DNA of 64,000 bases from Sutcliffiella horikoshii (GTDB lineage: Bacteria > Bacillota > Bacilli > Bacillales > Bacillaceae_I), in assembly GCF_019931755.1 (NCBI RefSeq), contig NZ_CP082918.1:538001-602000 (forward strand), in the 5' to 3' direction. This document shows positions 24,385 to 32,327 of this stretch, piece by piece. The notes under the pieces were generated by a model that saw nothing but the letters and a program-made list of their open reading frames with translations, made no database searches and was not told the origin of the DNA. How positions within the stretch are numbered: position 1 is the first letter of the stretch; every line of letters begins with the position of its first letter. Made by a program: the position numbers and the translations under genes.

Positions 24385-24801
24385 ATGCGTATACAACTGA
24401 GAAATGAAAACTGGCTTGAGGTTAGAGAGTATAGAAAAGAAGACTTTATACATATTAATAGATTAAATGCAGAGGAAAAGTGGAATAACCTTGTTGAAAA
24501 TAAAGACAGTACAAGGGAAGCTTGGGATCATTCAACCATTACTTATGTTGCAGAAATAAACGGGCAGCTGGTTGGGTATATAAGGGGGCTTACAGATCAA
24601 TCTGTTACCTTATACATCTGTGAATTATTAGTAGATCGTACCTATCGTGGCTCGGGGATTGGAGAAATATTGCTGAATTATGTTCATCACTTATACCCAA
24701 CGACAAGGATTGAAATGTTGGCAAACAGTGATTCTCGAACTTTTTATGAGCAAAAAGGTTATAGAACGTTTTACGGATTTAGGAAGACAAGTAAAGAATA
24801 A
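24385..24801 (+). CDS. GNAT-family N-acetyltransferase
   Basis: A 138-residue acetyltransferase. The acetyl-CoA binding loop is LLVDRTYRGSGIGEILL (motif RGSGIG), preceded by YVAEINGQLVGYIRGL and followed by RTFYEQKGYRTF. ATG 24385 has agaggtgg upstream. A decayed partial copy lies at 21789. The substrate is unknown. Confidence 0.9.
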   Translation: MRIQLRNENWLEVREYRKEDFIHINRLNAEEKWNNLVENKDSTREAWDHSTITYVAEINGQLVGYIRGLTDQSVTLYICELLVDRTYRGSGIGEILLNYVHHLYPTTRIEMLANSDSRTFYEQKGYRTFYGFRKTSKE

Positions 24802-24831
24802 TCAACTACCAGGCGCTATTCTTGTTTCAAG

Positions 24832-25246
24832 GGGAAAATTGATATCAATGCTACGATAAAGAAAAATACATTGGTTAATAAGAAAGTTGCAGTGGTTTAT
24901 GAAGAGTTCTCTGAGAATGTAGTGTTAAATCAAATTATTAAAGCGACACTCATTTACCTATCGCGATCAAATAAAATAAATCAAATAATTCGTAGATTAT
25001 TTCACGAATTGCTACCTTATTATACAGAGGTATCAGATGTAGAGCTAGATTTGATGCTATGGAAAAATGTTAGATATAACCGCCAAAACATTCGTTATCA
25101 ATTTATTGTAGATTTATGAGCAGTTATTATTTGATGAAAGCTCTACTTCTCAAAAGATGAAAGCGGTTCAAGACGAACAAAGATTATCGTCTTTATATGA
25201 AAAGTTCATCTATCTCTTGATTTACAACAAAAATTTAGTGGCATAA
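24832..25246 (+). pseudogene. Remnant of the type IV restriction protein McrC
   Basis: The fragment contains VVYEEFSENVVLNQIIKATL, then RRLFHELLPYYTEVSDVEL, then, in the +1 frame after 25119, AVQDEQRLSSLYEKFI. These match in order three conserved blocks of McrC-family proteins (the ElS...NqilkatL, LL...sdv and LFEkFv blocks). The N-terminus, the rest of the C-terminus and the McrB partner are absent, and one frameshift interrupts it. McrBC cleaves DNA with modified cytosine. So a restriction locus once lay here, 3.7 kb left of the intact island. Confidence 0.7.
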
Positions 25247-25615
25247 AGGAAAACTTACTAGCATATGCTAATCAATTTTTTACATAGTTTTATAAATTCG
25301 TTTTATCTAGGAAGCGCGGGACGGGCTTGCGCTTTCTTCGGATTAGGAAGGAAACAGTAGAATCGTCCGGGCGCTTCCCAGTTCTTTAAGGAGAGAGATT
25401 CGAAATGCGAATGAAATGTTTGTGTTTAACCGACCATAATGGATATGAGATTCCAATTAAACAAATCGAGCATCAGAGATAGCATCAGGAAAAGTGAAAG
25501 AATTCATGAGAAAAACATAAAAAAATTAAAAGAATCTCATAGAACACCTAAGTGAATCACCATTAATCCGGAAGCAACGGGGCGGTTCTATCTATTAGAA
25601 AGGGACGATGAAGAA
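25247..25615. other. Decayed spacer
   Basis: A GC-rich hairpin (agcgcgggacgggcttgcgct, 25315-25335 region) is followed by a 25-codon frame with a good ribosome binding site (ATG 25405, aaggagag upstream) that ends early (EIPIKQIEHQR). It looks like degraded coding sequence; no intact gene is supported. Confidence 0.4.
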
Positions 25616-25897
25616 ATGGTTACAGAAATCCAACTAAATGATACTAAAATTAATATCACACGATATGATGAAAAAAAGATAGAAGGTAAAACTCAGATAT
25701 CGTTTACTTTTTATGTTTCAAGTGAAGACTACCATGATATAGCAACGTTATTATACAAAGGAACATTTGATGTAATCGTACTTGAGAGACATCTTAAGTT
25801 CCGCGGAACGATTCAAGAATATTCAACATCAATTACGAATCTATACGAAAAAGGGCAAATTGGTGAATATAAACTGACTTTGAAAGAAGTGGAATAA
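25616..25897 (+). CDS. DUF3219 (YkvR-like) protein
   Basis: A 93-residue protein matching the Bacillus YkvR/DUF3219 family: EIQLNDTKINITRYDE, then YHDIATLLYKGTFDV and FRGTIQEYSTSITNLYE. It is a small beta-rich protein of unknown function. ATG 25616 with aaaggga upstream. It is near full length for the family and appears intact. Confidence 0.88.
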   Translation: MVTEIQLNDTKINITRYDEKKIEGKTQISFTFYVSSEDYHDIATLLYKGTFDVIVLERHLKFRGTIQEYSTSITNLYEKGQIGEYKLTLKEVE

Positions 25898-25919
25898 TAG
25901 AAAAGGGGATTTTCATCTT

Positions 25920-26900
25920 ATGAAATTAAGCATTTTAGATCAGTCTCCCATTTCAACTAATCAAACGGCATATGAAGCACTACAGGAATCAATGAATCTC
26001 GCTCGCATAGGGGAGACATTAGGATATTCCCGTTATTGGATTGCTGAACATCATGCAATGCCAGGGCTTGCATGCTCTGCGCCCGAGGTAATGTTAGGGT
26101 ATATTGGGGCAAATACAAAAAATATCCGAATTGGCTCTGGAGCAGTTTTATTGCCATACTATAAGCCGTATAAAGTAGCAGAAACCTATCACATGTTATC
26201 CACTCTATTTCCTAATCGAATTGATGTTGGAATTGGAAGGGCACCGGGGGGGCCTGCTGAAGCAACAAATGCATTATCGGATAACTATTTGCAACATGTC
26301 TATAAAATGCCTGATTTAGTATATGAATTAATTAAATACATAGATAATGAAGGGACCGTAGTAAAGGCTTCTCCGATACCGCAGATTAGTCCTGATCTAT
26401 GGATGTTAGGTACAAGTAGAAAAAGTGGGGATTTTGCTGCGGAAAACGGTTTAGCCTATAGTTTCGGACAATTTATGAGTGATGAAAACGGAGCAGAAAT
26501 CGTCCAACAATATCGTCAGTCATTTCAACCAAGGAAAAAAGGCCAAAAACCATACGTCATTATGGCTTTATCAGTAATTTGTGCAGAAACTACTCAAAAA
26601 GCAGAAGAAATTGCTTTAAGTTCAATTGTTTGGGAACTACAAAATGAGAGTATGGAAGGAAACAAAGGAGTTCCTTCTGTTGATGAGGCAAAAAAAATTC
26701 TATTAAATCTACGTAATCAAAAGTCTATTGAAAGAATAAAAAAGAAAATGATTATAGGTACTCCAAATGAGGTGAAAAGAAAAATATTAGAAATTCAATC
26801 ACATGTATTAGCAGATGAAATCATGATTGTAACTATCACTTATTCATCAAAGGATAAGCATCAATCATATCGATTAATCGCAGAACAATTTATTAAATGA
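25920..26900 (+). CDS. LLM class flavin-dependent oxidoreductase
   Basis: A 326-residue luciferase-like monooxygenase. It opens MKLSILDQSPIS, followed by YSRYWIAEHHAMPGLACSAPEV, IRIGSGAVLLPYYKPYKVAE and RIDVGIGRAPGG, the usual order for the YhbW-type branch. It uses reduced FMN; the substrate is unknown. It lies 22 nt after the DUF3219 gene, likely in the same transcript. Confidence 0.92.
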   Translation: MKLSILDQSPISTNQTAYEALQESMNLARIGETLGYSRYWIAEHHAMPGLACSAPEVMLGYIGANTKNIRIGSGAVLLPYYKPYKVAETYHMLSTLFPNRIDVGIGRAPGGPAEATNALSDNYLQHVYKMPDLVYELIKYIDNEGTVVKASPIPQISPDLWMLGTSRKSGDFAAENGLAYSFGQFMSDENGAEIVQQYRQSFQPRKKGQKPYVIMALSVICAETTQKAEEIALSSIVWELQNESMEGNKGVPSVDEAKKILLNLRNQKSIERIKKKMIIGTPNEVKRKILEIQSHVLADEIMIVTITYSSKDKHQSYRLIAEQFIK

Positions 26901-27000
26901 AAAAGTTAAGATTAAAAGGGAGTGGAATGATTAACGTTTTTTTCCTCCAGAGTGTTTTGGTTTCAGCTTTCAAAACCCCCTTGTTAATGTAAAATGGAAG

Positions 27001-27035
27001 CAGGGGACGGTTCTCTGCTTCTGAAGCAGAGAAGA
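27001..27035. repeat. Hairpin related to the REP family
   Basis: caggggacggttctctgctt is followed by an inverted copy of its end: ttctctgc (27011-27018) pairs with gcagagaa (27026-27033). It shares the ggggac edge with the main repeat but differs in the core. Confidence 0.5.
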
Positions 27036-27039
27036 ACTT

Positions 27040-27357
27040 AATCGTACGCGATGGCCTTTTAAGAGCCCTTTCTAATGAAGATGGGGGAAATGAGAAAGAA
27101 TGCTCTTTATGGTATTGTTTAATCATCAAACCAAGCAAATCATAGAAGTCATACTTAACCCAAACATATAGGTAGTAGCAGTAAACCATCACCTGAGAAG
27201 CATCAAGACGGGTCCACTGTTCGAGAATAGAATATTACAGCCGTGTAAAGGGAGATCAAATCGACATTTTGGGTAATGTGTATATAATTTCTAATTCAGT
27301 CATTAAGTAATTGGATGCGACACTCTAAATTTATAGACGAAAAACACCATATCATAT
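27040..27357. other. Gene-free spacer
   Basis: A minus-strand frame (26893-27192) is open, but its composition and its overlap with the hairpin argue against a gene. Nothing else is seen. Confidence 0.35.
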
Positions 27358-27905
27358 AACCAGGCGCTATTCTTGTTTCAAGGATGAGCGCTTATTTTGT
27401 ATAAGAGGTTTTGCAGAACCCTAGTCCGAAAGTACACCATGTATCTGATGAAACTTTTCATATGGATACTCGTATATAACTCAAAGATAAAGATGTAACC
27501 AAAGGAGGAGTGTTTACATGTCAGATCCATATAGTGTGGTGGCTGGTGGTGATGCTATGTTTCAGATTGTACCAATTTTTATTGGCTTTTGTGATTGTTA
27601 TCGGTAGTATCTTAATTTCAATTTTTAAAGGCGTTGGGGAGTGGCAGAAGAATGAGCAGTCACCAAAGCTAAGTGTGCCAGCTGTTGTTACATCAAAACG
27701 GATAGATGTTACCAAAAGGTCCAATATGCATCATCACAACGATACCCATCATCACCATTCTTCCAGCACACATACAAAATATTATGTGACGTTCGAGTTT
27801 GAAAGTGGCGACCGTTCGGAGTTTCACGTTTTTGGTAAGGAGTATGGTTTACTTTCCGAAGGTGACAATGGAGTATTAAGCTTTCAAGGGACGCGGTAGT
27901 TAGGG
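27358..27905 (+). repeat. Duplicated cassette, copy B
   Basis: It repeats 22035-22596: hairpin ggcgctattct/aggatgagcgct, the leader and a DUF2500 gene, with extra insertions in the leader. Confidence 0.8.
27518..27899 (+). pseudogene. Broken DUF2500 gene
   Basis: This second copy of the DUF2500 gene at 22177 starts properly (ATG 27518, aaggaggag) but lost 5 nt in the membrane-segment codons near 27592, shifting the frame. It also ends in a stop (cggtag) where the intact copy has a Tyr codon (cggtat). The His-rich loop and the domain are still readable in the second frame. Confidence 0.85.
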
Positions 27906-27951
27906 TTTGAGCGAAACAAAGGGAGTATATCGGGAGGAGAGGATTACCAAA

Positions 27952-28374
27952 GTGACTACAAGTGAAAAAGAAATTCTACTGTTGAATAGTGACAAGTACT
28001 TTAATAGATTACTTGCAATTATTGAATCCGTACCAAGTAGAAAAATAGGCCTTTCCATTGAAACGCTAGAAAGAGACAAGAATTTCCGTGATGTCGTCAT
28101 GCACCTGTATGAATGGCATGCCATGCTGGAGAGATGGTATAGGGAAGGAATGGATGGGGATATCCCGTTTATGCCAGCACCGGGTTATAAATGGAGTAAG
28201 ATCGGGCACCTCAATATGCGAACATGGGAAACCTACCAAGACGTAACATTAAATCAAGCGATAAAGAAATTAAAGTTAAGCCATGAGCGAGTGATGGAAC
28301 TAATTAGATCACATACCAATGAAGAAATCATGACAAAAAATACATTCTTCTACTTTGTTGAAGATTCTGGGTAA
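27952..28374 (+). pseudogene. ClbS/DfsB-like (DUF1706) gene lacking its C-terminus
   Basis: The reading frame matches the ClbS/DfsB four-helix family: ERDKNFRDVVMHLYEWH, ERWYREGMDGDIPFMPAPGYKW, then LSHERVMELI. It stops after TKNTFFYFVEDSG. Usual members continue for about 40 more residues with a conserved SHYDWA-type helix, so the 3' end is missing. GTG 27952 has gggaggag upstream. ClbS-type proteins protect against DNA-damaging metabolites; this one is probably non-functional. Confidence 0.7.
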
Positions 28375-28379
28375 GGGTG

Positions 28380-28450
28380 AAACTCAGATCTTTACGAGCT
28401 GGGTTTTTCTTATATAAAAAAGCTCGGAGTTTCTACTCGGAGCTTTTTAT
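28380..28450. terminator. Two terminator hairpins
   Basis: aactcag/ctgggtt followed by T5, then the strong stem aaaagctcggagt/actcggagctttt (bidirectional). They separate the decayed zone from the defence island. Confidence 0.82.
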
Positions 28451-28528
28451 TGTATTGTTCTGCATTTTTATTTTCAGAAAAATAGGGAGGGTTAGGGGAC
28501 AGAAAATTATAAATCAGATACTTTTCAC

Positions 28529-28555
28529 GTATAGCCTTAATTAAGGCCTCTATAC
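28529..28555. other. Palindrome at the end of the DUF488 operon
   Basis: gccttaattaaggc (28534-28547) is a perfect 14-nt palindrome, with gtata/tatac outer arms. It could end the minus-strand operon, although no T run follows. Confidence 0.45.
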
Positions 28556-28577
28556 TTGAGAAATGCTTTCATGAAAC

Positions 28578-29018
28578 TTAAAGATGGTTAACTTTAATAT
28601 TTTTTAGTGATGATTGGATATAGTCTGTTAATATTCTACGATGGCAATGAGTATGTTGATGCTCACTACATAGAAAACAGACATTATCATCCTCAATCAA
28701 TTTTTTTACTAGGGGTAGAATTTTTCGTTTCTCAATTAATTCATTATACTCAATTTCATATTCATCCCAAGTCATTTCTTTCTTCTTATATGACTTTAGA
28801 ATGTAATCAGATGGTGCCAGAGTAGGAGTATGAATATATTTTATGTCAACTAATTCTAGAATATATTCAAGGTCTTGTTTCTTAGCGAAACCAGATAGCT
28901 GAGATGTATTATTTAGTCTTGTATCAACAACCTTCGTTACACCTGCTTCTTTCAACAGCTTAATAAATTGTCTTAAAGATTTTTTAGCAAAACCAATTGT
29001 ATTTATAGTTTCCCCCAT
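28578..29018 (-). CDS. DUF488 family protein 1
   Basis: A 146-residue DUF488 protein: INTIGFAKKSLRQFIKLLKE at the start, VTKVVDTRLN in the middle, and the C-terminal Cys/His cluster CFLCSEHQHTHCHRRIL that marks the family. It probably forms a small Rossmann-like domain of unknown activity, often found in defence or nucleic-acid-modification neighbourhoods. ATG 29018 is preceded on the minus strand by aggaggactc; the frame back to 29069 overlaps the neighbour. It is the last gene of a three-gene operon with a second DUF488-like and a dual-OB protein. Confidence 0.85.
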   Translation of the reverse strand: MGETINTIGFAKKSLRQFIKLLKEAGVTKVVDTRLNNTSQLSGFAKKQDLEYILELVDIKYIHTPTLAPSDYILKSYKKKEMTWDEYEIEYNELIEKRKILPLVKKLIEDDNVCFLCSEHQHTHCHRRILTDYIQSSLKNIKVNHL

Positions 29019-29046
29019 TATTTTGAGTCCTCCCTGTAAACTGTTT

Positions 29047-29484
29047 TTAGAATAAATATAATTGTTCATTTCTTATTGGATTTAATTCTATAGCTTGAAC
29101 ACCATAAGGTTTAAAAAACTCTCCAACCAGTCGTCTGTGACAAAAACGGTGATCATCACAAAAACAAATCAAAACGATATTTTTACCCTTTAGGAGTTGT
29201 TTATAAACCTCACGAAGACACTGCTTGGTCTCTCTATTTTCTAATTCTTCTAAGAATACCTCTTCATATTTATGCCACCAAGAGTCAGGGTTATGCCCTT
29301 TCCAATTATTAATAAATTTCAAAAACAAATTCTTAGAGGGAGATAACTGTTTTACAAGTATTGTATTAGGGATTTCAATACCTGCTCTTGTTATTTGCCA
29401 TAACTCTGCTTCCACTTTTAAGTACTTAAGTCCAGCCGGATTTGAAGTAAACAGTTGTCCTTTAGGTCTCGGGGATTTTTCCAT
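29047..29484 (-). CDS. DUF488-like protein 2
   Basis: A 145-residue protein with the same C-terminal signature as its neighbour (LICFCDDHRFCHRRLVGEFF) but a different N-terminal half. That half has a conserved-looking SWWHKYEEVFLEELE. The signature fits DUF488 or a close relative. A tandem of two diverged DUF488 proteins may act as a heterodimer. ATG 29484 has agggag upstream. The gap to the next gene is 28 nt. Confidence 0.8.
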   Translation of the reverse strand: MEKSPRPKGQLFTSNPAGLKYLKVEAELWQITRAGIEIPNTILVKQLSPSKNLFLKFINNWKGHNPDSWWHKYEEVFLEELENRETKQCLREVYKQLLKGKNIVLICFCDDHRFCHRRLVGEFFKPYGVQAIELNPIRNEQLYLF

Positions 29485-29531
29485 GTTACTACTCCCTTTT
29501 TTCTTCCAAGTTTAATGTTATGATATTAACA

Positions 29532-30197
29532 TTAATTTGGATAAGAGTCTAATACGGGAACCTCAGGGTCGGTAATTAAGCTGATAGCCATAGGATACTC
29601 TTTATAGATATCTTTTCTAGGTTCTTTACGTGCTAAACCGATAACTAAATAAAGTGAGTCATATGTGTTAGGAGTATTAATTTTTTGTTGGATATACGAT
29701 CGCCATTTTAAATCAGTAATAGGAAATCCTTCAGTTTGTGTTGTATTATTATAATCAATGCCATTGAAGGTGAACTTTATTCGAAGTAAGTTTTCTACCT
29801 GTCTAAAGCTATCAATGTCTATTAAGCATAGTGAGCGTCCATTCGCCTGCAATGTTTCACTAAGTTCGGTTTCCCCACTTTGAAATTTGGAAACAAGTTG
29901 TAATAATTCATTATTGGGTAATTTCTTTATTAAAGAATAAGAATCCCAGTCTACTAATCTAATATCTTCGGTATGACCTGGAGAGTTTGGATCGAGCTCT
30001 GCTCTATAATTATAAATCTCCCACACATCTCCAACCATAATCTTTTTATTATCATTATAAAATAAATTTGACCAAAACTTAGTGCTAGTGTCTGGTGGCA
30101 AAGGTCGTAACCAATTTCCGTCTTCATCTATTCCAGCAATACAATATTTATCATATGTTTTTGTCACTGCAAGAACTGTAAAATTAATAATCGACAT
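29532..30197 (-). CDS. Dual OB-domain protein
   Basis: A 221-residue protein beginning INFTVLAVTKTYDKYCIAGIDEDGNWLRPLPP, the pattern of proteins annotated as dual OB domain-containing. The middle has GDVWEIYNYRAELDPNSPGHTEDIRLVD, and the C-terminal part RSYIQQKINTPNTYDSLYLVIGLARK. OB folds bind single-stranded nucleic acid. It is the first gene of the operon with two DUF488-like genes, so it may deliver them to DNA or RNA, which is inference. Confidence 0.8.
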   Translation of the reverse strand: MSIINFTVLAVTKTYDKYCIAGIDEDGNWLRPLPPDTSTKFWSNLFYNDNKKIMVGDVWEIYNYRAELDPNSPGHTEDIRLVDWDSYSLIKKLPNNELLQLVSKFQSGETELSETLQANGRSLCLIDIDSFRQVENLLRIKFTFNGIDYNNTTQTEGFPITDLKWRSYIQQKINTPNTYDSLYLVIGLARKEPRKDIYKEYPMAISLITDPEVPVLDSYPN

Positions 30198-30275
30198 AAT
30201 TATATGTCATCTCCTTAACATATTTTATATTTCATTCCCTTATCTAGAAAATTCTACAAAAAAATACAAAAACCT

Positions 30276-30305
30276 TTAAATTTCTATATAAAACTCTGTT
30301 ATAAT
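30276..30305 (+). promoter_or_regulatory. Possible promoter for the PRA-PH/HNH pair
   Basis: tataat (30300-30305) with ttaaat 18 nt upstream, in the very AT-rich divergent region 30198-30510. The -10 is good, the -35 poor. Confidence 0.35.
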
Positions 30306-30510
30306 TTTTTGGAGAAGCCTTGTCAAAGGATTAGCTGGACAGTTAACCCAATATTATTATAAGAATAGGATCATTGAGAAAACTAGAAAGAGATAAAGGG
30401 TGCATTTAAGTAGATCAATTATTACAAAATAGCACTTTATTCAAGGGAGGGTAAAAAATAGGTTCAAGGATTTTAGTGTTTTTTCTATCTAAATTTGGAG
30501 GGGACGTTCT

Positions 30511-30834
30511 ATGCCTAAATACAACAAACTAGTGCGAGATAAGATTCCAGAAATCATTGAATTGACCGGAAAAAAGTACGTAACAAGAGCCCTTTCTGAA
30601 GAAGAATACATAAAAGAATTGAAGAATAAAAGTTTCGAAGAATTAGAGGAGTACCGAAGTGCAGTTACGAAAGAAGAGGCTTTGGAAGAGCTAGCCGATC
30701 TAATGGAAGTAATTCATGCTTTTGCCAAGTATCACAATACTACTTTAGATGAAGTAGAAAAGCTACGTCGAAAGAAAGCAGTTAAACGAGGTGCTTTTGA
30801 AGAAAAGATTTTCTTAGTTGAGGTCGAGGATTAA
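30511..30834 (+). CDS. PRA-PH/MazG-like nucleotide pyrophosphohydrolase
   Basis: A 107-residue protein of the phosphoribosyl-ATP pyrophosphohydrolase-like group: MPKYNKLVRDKIPEIIE at the start, and the metal-binding helices KEEALEELADLMEVIHAFA (E-x-x-E...D pattern) followed by KRGAFEEKI. These enzymes hydrolyse nucleoside triphosphates to monophosphates. aggggac precedes ATG 30511. The HNH nuclease gene starts directly after its stop (taaatg), so they are coupled and probably act together. Confidence 0.9.
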   Translation: MPKYNKLVRDKIPEIIELTGKKYVTRALSEEEYIKELKNKSFEELEEYRSAVTKEEALEELADLMEVIHAFAKYHNTTLDEVEKLRRKKAVKRGAFEEKIFLVEVED

Positions 30835-31830
30835 ATGAGCCATAAACTAAAAGTCGGTGAATTGAAAGTAGAGTATTTGACTGACGAAGAGATCTGGCGA
30901 GTTTTTACCATCGTCTTATCAAGCAAATCAGTAAAATCATCTACATATAAATTCGCATTGATAAAAGCAATCATTGAGAATTTGTATCAGGTTAATGAAG
31001 ACTTTGAACTAACTTACGATCAACTAGCTTACACTTTCACAAAGGTGTATTGGAATTTGATTGTTCACCATAATTTGTCCCGGCATAACAGAGGAAAGAA
31101 TGCCAGGGTGGTTTCTATAATAAAAGAGGAACAACAGAATCACTCAATACCACCTGAAATGGTTTTTGATAAACTGAGGGATTCTCTTCAAGTAAAACTG
31201 ATTCACAAAGTAAAACTTACTATGAAGATTAATGTCTTTGGTGCTTTATATGGTGATACAAGAGGAATGTTCTACTCATTTGACCATAAAGCAGAAGTAT
31301 TAAGGCTCAATCCTCTTGTCCATAGTTTTATGCTGAATTATCAAAGATTGATTATACACCTTACAAACTATCATATGGCAACAATGATTGAAGAACTAAA
31401 CGAAGTCCCCAGCATTAATTATCTTCTAGGTAAAGTAGAGAACATAGCTAAACGTTCATTGCTACAACCATTTGAAAAAATACTGTTGTCATACTTTGAA
31501 GCAAGGTGTTTCTATTGTGGAAATGAATTGACAGGTAAGAAAAGAGAAATGCATATTGACCATTTCATTCCATGGTCGTTTGTACAATCAGACCATATTT
31601 GGAACCTTGTCCTATCCTGTAATAAGTGTAATAGTTCCAAAAGTGATAAATTGCCAGAAAGAGGGTACCTTGATGGTATTATTAATCGGAATGAGGAATT
31701 GTTAAGTTGGAATTCCAACTTTCAAATTGAAAAACTGATGGAGAACTACAAAGAAAACAAAATCATAATGCTTTATGACTATTTTGTTAAGAATGGTTTT
31801 GATACCATATGGAATCCCTTAACAAAGTAA
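30835..31830 (+). CDS. HNH endonuclease
   Basis: A 331-residue protein. The N-terminal two thirds is helical without a known domain. The C-terminal part has an HNH fold with a zinc knuckle: CFYCGNEL (about 225-232), MHIDHFIPWSF (catalytic His pair), NLVLSCNKCNSSKSDKLP (second Cys pair and Asn). The order Cys2-HIDH-N-Cys2 is standard for DNA-cutting HNH proteins. The N-terminal region probably gives target or signal recognition. It is coupled to the pyrophosphohydrolase gene. Confidence 0.88.
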   Translation: MSHKLKVGELKVEYLTDEEIWRVFTIVLSSKSVKSSTYKFALIKAIIENLYQVNEDFELTYDQLAYTFTKVYWNLIVHHNLSRHNRGKNARVVSIIKEEQQNHSIPPEMVFDKLRDSLQVKLIHKVKLTMKINVFGALYGDTRGMFYSFDHKAEVLRLNPLVHSFMLNYQRLIIHLTNYHMATMIEELNEVPSINYLLGKVENIAKRSLLQPFEKILLSYFEARCFYCGNELTGKKREMHIDHFIPWSFVQSDHIWNLVLSCNKCNSSKSDKLPERGYLDGIINRNEELLSWNSNFQIEKLMENYKENKIIMLYDYFVKNGFDTIWNPLTK

Positions 31831-31859
31831 TATAGAAGTTCTAATTATTGAGTAATTTC

Positions 31860-31898
31860 TAAACCAGCAATACTTTTAAAGAGGATCTGCTGGTTTTT
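31860..31898 (+). terminator. Rho-independent terminator after the HNH gene
   Basis: The stem aaaccagca/tgctggttt is followed by T4. Confidence 0.82.
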
Positions 31899-31934
31899 TG
31901 TCGAAATTCACACATTCAGGAAGGAGGAGGGTAC

Positions 31935-31964
31935 TTGGATTGTATTTTGAGAGATTATATTTAG
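31935..31964 (+). other. Nine-codon leader frame
   Basis: TTG 31935 with a strong aaggaggaggg upstream opens a nine-codon frame that ends 12 nt before ATG 31977. It may be a translated leader or the remains of a gene start. Confidence 0.3.
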
Positions 31965-31976
31965 GGGGAGAAAAGA

Positions 31977-32159
31977 ATGAAAATTAATTGTATTTGCTGT
32001 AATGATAAAATTCAATTAAAAGAAGAAGTGGTATTAGATGTAGCAAACTCCTTATATCATGCAAACTGTTATAGTGAGTTTAGTGAAAATCTATTTGAGT
32101 GGAAGGATTTCGGTGGAATGGAAGACATTTTAAATAAGTACAATTATTTAAAATCATAA
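31977..32159 (+). CDS. Small Cys/His (zinc-finger-like) protein
   Basis: A 60-residue protein with CICC near residues 5-8 and HANC at about 28-31, a Cys2-His-Cys pattern reminiscent of a single LIM-type zinc finger, followed by an acidic, aromatic tail (LFEWKDFGGMEDILNKY). ttaggggg precedes ATG 31977. It lies alone between a terminator and the promoter of the helicase operon. The function is unknown. Confidence 0.6.
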   Translation: MKINCICCNDKIQLKEEVVLDVANSLYHANCYSEFSENLFEWKDFGGMEDILNKYNYLKS

Positions 32160-32251
32160 GTATTACATTTCATACAGATTCGATTAAACTCATTTCTCAA
32201 AGCTAAAAAGCCTCTATAAAAATTTGTTTCTATTAATTCACTTACTGTTTT

Positions 32252-32300
32252 TGTAAAATAGATTTAAAGAATTTACAAACTCCTGTAAAATAGATTAATA
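32252..32300 (+). promoter_or_regulatory. Promoter with a repeated element ahead of the restriction operon
   Basis: tgtaaaatagatt occurs twice (32252-32264 and 32284-32296), 32 nt apart, about three helical turns. Between them lies tttaca (32272-32277), a good -35, with ttaata (32295-32300) 17 nt downstream as a -10. The repeated element could bind a regulator. Confidence 0.5.
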
Positions 32301-32327
32301 GGAAACTATATTTATGGGGGCTTTTTT

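Noticed and set aside
26893..27192. Minus-strand frame of 99 codons
   Set aside because: It overlaps a REP-related hairpin, has no ribosome binding site and shows no familiar motif.
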